Origin: Streptomyces sp. NBC_01283
Lineage (GTDB): Bacteria; Actinomycetota; Actinomycetes; Streptomycetales; Streptomycetaceae
Assembly (NCBI RefSeq): GCF_041435335.1
Contig: NZ_CP108430.1
Location: forward strand, 2,108,001-2,172,000
Direction: 5' to 3'
DNA: 64,000 nucleotides
Shown here: one piece after another, positions 60,284 to 64,000 of the stretch
Layout of the letters: each line of letters starts with the position of its first letter
Position numbering within the stretch: the first letter of the stretch is position 1
The notes under the pieces: generated by a model
Database searches by the model: none
Seen by the model: the letters and a program-made list of their open reading frames with translations, nothing else
What the model was told of the DNA's origin: nothing
Translations under genes and position numbers: made by a program

Positions 60284-60901
60284 ATGCGTTTGTTCCTTTC
60301 CTCCTGGAAACTGGGGGACGCCCCCGAACTGCTTGACGACCTCGCCAACGGTGCCCGGAACGCAGCTGTCATCGGCAACGCGCTGGACGCCCTCCCCGCC
60401 CCGCAGAGGCAGCAGGCCACCGGCCGGGAGACCGCGATGCTGTGCGATCGCGGCTACCTGGCGACCGAGGTGGATCTGCGGGACCACTTCGGTGACGCGG
60501 GCACGCTCGCCGAGCGGCTGGCCGGCTTCGACGTCGTCTGGGTCCACGGCGGCAATCCGTTCGTCCTGCGGCTGGCGATGGCCCTCAGCGGCGCCGACCG
60601 GATCCTGACCGACCTGCTGTATCGCGACGCCCTCGTCTACGCAGGCTGGAGTGCCGGCGCCTGCGTCCTGTCGCCCAGCCTGCGCGGCCTCGAACTCGTG
60701 GACGATCCCGCCGACGCCGTCACCGCCTACGACCGGCAGGTGCTCTGGGAGGGGCTCGGCCTCCTTAGCTACGCCTTCGTTCCCCACTACCGCTCACCGA
60801 TCCCCGAGAGCGAGTCGATCGAGCGCGTCGTGGAGCGCTACGACCGCGAAGGAGTGCTCTACCGCGTTTTCCGCGACGGCGAGGTCACCCTCGTCTCCTG
60901 A
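60284..60901 (+). CDS. Peptidase S51 (peptidase E / cyanophycinase-like) protein
   Basis: A 205-residue member of the class I glutamine amidotransferase-like fold, peptidase S51 branch. Substrate loop VWVHGGNPFVLR precedes the nucleophile elbow VYAGWSAGACVL with its Ser, and a His lies in SYAFVPHYRSP. Such enzymes cleave Asp-Xaa dipeptides or related isoaspartyl bonds. The ATG at 60284 follows GAGAGCAGGACC. Second gene of the LysR-divergent run. Confidence 0.88.
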   Translation: MRLFLSSWKLGDAPELLDDLANGARNAAVIGNALDALPAPQRQQATGRETAMLCDRGYLATEVDLRDHFGDAGTLAERLAGFDVVWVHGGNPFVLRLAMALSGADRILTDLLYRDALVYAGWSAGACVLSPSLRGLELVDDPADAVTAYDRQVLWEGLGLLSYAFVPHYRSPIPESESIERVVERYDREGVLYRVFRDGEVTLVS

Positions 60902-60943
60902 CCGCCGACCCCTGCAATCCGATCGCCCTCGAAGGAGAATTCC

Positions 60944-61390
60944 GTGACGTCCGTACGACTGCCGGTGGACAAGCTGGCCCCGCACATCAACCGCGCCCTC
61001 AATGCGCTCGACGCCGCCTCCCGGAAGGTCAGCCTGGAGCCCGCGCTGCTGGAACTGGTGCGGGCTCGCGTCTCCCAGCTCAACGGCTGCGCCTACTGCG
61101 TCGATATGCACACCCGGGACGCGCGTACGGGAGGCGAGAGCGAGCAGCGCCTCTACGCACTGCCCGTGTGGCGCGAGACGCCCTTCTTCACCGACCGCGA
61201 GCGGGCCGCCCTGGAGCTGGCGGCCGAGGCGGCGACCCGTCTCACCGGCGGCCCCGTGACCGACGAGGTGTACGACCGGGCGGCCGGCGAGTTCACCGAG
61301 GTCGAACTCGCCGAGCTGATCTGGACCATCACCGTGATCAACGCCTGGAACCGGCTCGGCGCCACCGCCCGGCCCTGGCCGCTCGACTGA
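60944..61390 (+). CDS. AhpD-like carboxymuconolactone decarboxylase-family protein
   Basis: A 148-residue single-domain CMD protein of the same type as the ECF41-linked one at 26343: ALLELVRARVSQLNG and CAYCVDMHTRDAR give the CxxC-His active site. Probably an alkylhydroperoxidase-like reductase. GTG start at 60944 with AAGGAG upstream. Third gene of the LysR-divergent run. Confidence 0.92.
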   Translation: MTSVRLPVDKLAPHINRALNALDAASRKVSLEPALLELVRARVSQLNGCAYCVDMHTRDARTGGESEQRLYALPVWRETPFFTDRERAALELAAEAATRLTGGPVTDEVYDRAAGEFTEVELAELIWTITVINAWNRLGATARPWPLD

Positions 61391-61579
61391 CCGACGACAC
61401 GACCGGGCCCGCGGGCAACCTACGCCGACCCCACGGGCCAGCCTGCCCCTGGGTCGTCGGCCGGGTCCCGGCCGCCCTCCTCTACGTATCGCCCGGAGGG
61501 CGGCCGGGCCCGCCGGCCCATGACCTGACCCGGACAGAACGCACCGCCCCTTTCCCCGCCCTCGAATTGGAGCCCTCCC

Positions 61580-62491
61580 ATGCGCGTCTTCGTCACCGGA
61601 GCCACCGGCTACATCGGAGGAACGGTCGCCGATCTGCTCCTGCACTCCGGACACCAGGTCGAAGGTCTCGTCCGCAACCAGGACAAGGCCCACGAACTGG
61701 AGCGCCGAGGCATCACCCCCGTCCTCGGCACCCTCGACGACGGCGCACTGCTCACCGCGCGGGCCCGCGCGGCCGACGCCGTCGTCAACGCGGCCGACAG
61801 CGACCACAAGGGAGCCGTCGAAGCGCTCGTCGAAGGGCTGGCGGGAACCGGCCGCCCCCTGGTGCACACCAGCGGCTCCAGCATCGTCAGCACCGACTCC
61901 CGAGGTGAAGCCGCGGACGAGATCTTCAACGAGGCGATCGTCGCCCCCGGGTCGGGCTGGCAGCCCGTCAAGGAGAAGGCCGCCCGCGTCGCCCTCGACC
62001 GTTACGTCCTGGACGCGGCACACAGAGGCGTGCGTTCGGTCGTGCTGTGCAACTCCCTCATCTACGGGCACGGCCGGGGGATGGCCCGCGACAGCGTGCA
62101 GATTCCCGTGCTCGCGCAACAGGCCCGCGACAGTGGAGTCGTGCGGTACGTGGGAAGGGGCCGCAACATCTGGTCGACCGTGCACATCGACGACATGGCC
62201 GACCTCTACCTGCGCGCCCTCACGCACGCCGCGCCCGGATCCTTCCACTTCGTCGAGAACGGCGAAGCCTCGTTCTCCGACATCTGCGCCGCGATCGCCT
62301 CAGCACTCGGCCTCGGCCCCGCCGAGTCCTGGGACGCGGACACCGCCGTCGCCTTCTGGGGGCGCGAACTCGCCTCGTACGTACTCGCGTCCAACAGCCG
62401 AGTACGAAGCGGCGGCGCCCAGCTGGGCTGGCGTCCGGCCCACTCCTCCGCCCTCGACTGGATCAAGAAGGATTACCCGCACTCCCCCTGA
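61580..62491 (+). CDS. NAD-dependent epimerase/dehydratase family protein
   Basis: Extended SDR of 303 residues. N-terminal RVFVTGATGYIGGTVADLL binds NAD(P), and RPLVHTSGSSIVSTDSRGE gives the Ser of the active site. VNAADSDHKG, VLCNSLIYGHGRGM and WSTVHIDDMADLYLRAL are family blocks; the usual YxxxK is not obvious, so it is an atypical member. With the oxidoreductase and CMD genes it completes the trio known as COE. Substrate unknown. Confidence 0.9.
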   Translation: MRVFVTGATGYIGGTVADLLLHSGHQVEGLVRNQDKAHELERRGITPVLGTLDDGALLTARARAADAVVNAADSDHKGAVEALVEGLAGTGRPLVHTSGSSIVSTDSRGEAADEIFNEAIVAPGSGWQPVKEKAARVALDRYVLDAAHRGVRSVVLCNSLIYGHGRGMARDSVQIPVLAQQARDSGVVRYVGRGRNIWSTVHIDDMADLYLRALTHAAPGSFHFVENGEASFSDICAAIASALGLGPAESWDADTAVAFWGRELASYVLASNSRVRSGGAQLGWRPAHSSALDWIKKDYPHSP

Positions 62492-62876
62492 CCCCCTTGC
62501 CCCCCCGCTGACATCCGACCGTGTGGTCGGTGCAGGAGGAGACGGCGCGGGCTGTCCGACTTGCCCCCGGCCGGCCCTGCCCGACAACCCCGCAGCACGT
62601 GAGCTGCCGGCCGGTGTACTGCCTCGGCTCCACAGCGGGACCTACTGCGCCACGCCTACAAGGTCAGTGCCTCCGGCATGCGCGGAACCCTTCCTCGCGC
62701 CGGCCGCGCCCCGACACAGGCTCCGGTTCTGTCGGTTCCGAAGCAACTCCTGCCTCCCGCCGGCACAGCCCCGCCGCAGAACCAATGCGCCCACGGTTCC
62801 GCAGTCGAAGTGGCTCGCTCACCGCGCCACCCATGGGCCCCGTGGTTCAGCCCCACACCCACTCACGGTCAGGGAC
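62492..62876. other. 385-bp region without a recognisable gene
   Basis: Open frames here (for example 62521-62880 on the plus strand) are rich in Arg/Pro/Ser, lack any family pattern and have no good ribosome site. I see no clear promoter or dyad. It may be the promoter region of the MFS gene or decayed sequence. Confidence 0.5.
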
Positions 62877-64000
62877 ATGATGAAGCTACTACCGCCCGCA
62901 GGGCCCCCGCGCACTCTCGCTCTGGCCCAGTTGAGCAACTCCGTCGGCGACGGTGCGTTCTACGTGACCTCCGCGCTCTACTTCACCCAGGTCGTCGGCC
63001 TCGCCCCCGCGAGCATCGGTCTCGGCCTCGCAGTGGCCTGGGCCGTCGGCTCGATCGTCGGAGTACCGCTCGGGCGCCTCGCGGACCGCAGGGGCCCGCG
63101 CGGTACGGCCGCGCTGCTCGCCCTCACGACCAGTGCCTCCGTCGCTGCGTTCCTCGTCGTACGGGACTTCCTGCCGTTCCTGCTGGCCGCCTGTCTGTAC
63201 GCCACCGCGCAGTCCGGCCTGGCCGCCGCCAGGCAGGCACTCCTTGCCGGCCTGATCGCCAGGGAAGAACGCACCGGCGCACTCGCCCACCTCCAGTCCA
63301 CCCTCAACGCGGGCCTTGCCATCGGCGCGGCCCTCGGCGGACTTGCCCTCTCCGCCGGTACCCGCAGCGCCTACCTGGCCGTTTTCGCAGTCGACGCGGT
63401 GAGTTTCCTGCTCTGCGCCCTCGTCCTGCTGCGCCTGCCGACGGTGGCCCCTCTTCCCGCGCCGAAGGGTGCCAAGCTCGCGGTGCTGCGCGACCGCCCG
63501 TACACCGTCCTCACCCTCCTCAACACGGTGCTGCTGCTGCGGATGCCCCTGCTCAGCCTCGGCCTGCCGCTGTGGATCACCGAACGCACCACCGCCCCCG
63601 CCTGGCTGGTCTCCGCGCTCTTCGTCCTCAATACCGTCGCGGTCATGTTCTTCCAGGTCCGCACTGCCCGCTCCGTCACCAGCACACCCAGCGCGGTCAA
63701 GGCCCTCCGCCGCTCCGGCTCCCTCATGCTCCTCACCTGCGCGGTCTTCGCCCTCTCCGCGGGAACGCCGACCTGGGCGGCCGTCGCCGCCCTGATCGCG
63801 GGCTCGGTACTGCTGGTCGCTGGGGAAATGCTCCAGTCCGCGGGTTCCTGGCAACTCGGCTTCGACCTGGCCCCGCCCGACCGGATCGGCGAGTACCAGG
63901 GCTTCTTCGGCACCGGCGTCACCGTCGCCCGTACCCTCGGCCCACTGGCGCTCACCACTCTGCTGATGTCCGTGGGAACCATGGGCTGGCTCCTGCTCGG
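62877..64000 (+). CDS. MFS transporter (partial, cut at the window end)
   Basis: Major-facilitator-superfamily exporter; the first ~374 residues are present. Helix one is LAQLSNSVGDGAFYVTSALY. The MFS loop between helices 2 and 3 is GVPLGRLADRRGPRG. Eight or more helices follow, with AALIAGSVLLVAGEMLQSAG and GFFGTGVTVARTLGPLALTT near the cut. Sequence resembles drug/solute exporters of streptomycetes. Start: ATG ATG at 62877, after CAGGGAC. Confidence 0.88.
   Translation, partial: MMKLLPPAGPPRTLALAQLSNSVGDGAFYVTSALYFTQVVGLAPASIGLGLAVAWAVGSIVGVPLGRLADRRGPRGTAALLALTTSASVAAFLVVRDFLPFLLAACLYATAQSGLAAARQALLAGLIAREERTGALAHLQSTLNAGLAIGAALGGLALSAGTRSAYLAVFAVDAVSFLLCALVLLRLPTVAPLPAPKGAKLAVLRDRPYTVLTLLNTVLLLRMPLLSLGLPLWITERTTAPAWLVSALFVLNTVAVMFFQVRTARSVTSTPSAVKALRRSGSLMLLTCAVFALSAGTPTWAAVAALIAGSVLLVAGEMLQSAGSWQLGFDLAPPDRIGEYQGFFGTGVTVARTLGPLALTTLLMSVGTMGWLLL

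Noticed and set aside
62521..62880. 119-codon plus-strand frame before the MFS gene
   Set aside because: Low-complexity Arg/Pro/Ser content, no ribosome site, and it ends inside the MFS start.

Overview
The window is a high-GC actinobacterial chromosome segment, almost certainly Streptomyces. The evidence is strong third-position G/C bias, frequent GTG and occasional TTG starts, ATGA/GTGA stop-start overlaps inside operons, and family types typical of streptomycetes (PucR regulators, a PcaL fusion, an Ada-AlkA fusion, Abhydrolase_9, DUF4232 and DUF2871 proteins, a PYROXD2-like oxidoreductase, an ECF41 sigma factor). I saw no rRNA, tRNA, CRISPR array or replication origin.

Layout. 0-3 kb: branched-chain amino-acid ABC genes livF-livG-livH-livM (minus strand, livM cut by the window edge) opposite a PucR-type regulator. 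4.5-12.2 kb: glycerate kinase, ADP-ribosylglycohydrolase, Nudix hydrolase, a DNA alkylation repair pair (ogt and ada-alkA), a FAD oxidoreductase and an inositol-phosphatase-like enzyme. 12.4-16.2 kb: a membrane alpha/beta hydrolase, a baeRF-type release-factor paralogue and a lipoprotein. 16.2-19 kb: arginine deiminase with a basic amino-acid antiporter. 19-25 kb: a domain-permuted lipoate ligase, a DUF4232 lipoprotein, a two-component system, and a CMD-fold protein with a methyltransferase. 25-27.4 kb: an ECF41 (SigJ-like) sigma factor diverging from an AhpD-like and a YceI gene across a near-perfect inverted repeat whose arms read as two back-to-back ECF41 promoters. 27.5-32.1 kb: a reductive pyrimidine catabolism operon. 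32.3-36.4 kb: a large disordered/helical-repeat protein, a TetR/NTF2/NmrA module and a small XRE regulator. 36.5-42.3 kb: exported gamma-glutamyltransferase, L,D-transpeptidase and S15-family hydrolase. 42.3-45.5 kb: gluABCD glutamate uptake. 46-51 kb: exported SGNH hydrolase, exonuclease III, an MBL-fold protein and a PcaL-like fusion lacking its nucleophile serine.

From about 51 kb rightward the segment looks accessory and rearranged. It has an IS110-type transposase remnant, a LysE exporter, and a MacB/FtsX-like ABC exporter with a divergent two-component system. It also has two gene stubs fused head to head by a deletion, a DUF2871 protein, a LysR regulator with a clear operator facing an oxidoreductase / peptidase E / CMD / epimerase run, and an MFS exporter cut by the window end. 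Main themes are amino-acid and pyrimidine nitrogen salvage, extracellular hydrolysis, alkylation repair, and two 'CMD-oxidoreductase-epimerase' type loci under different regulators.
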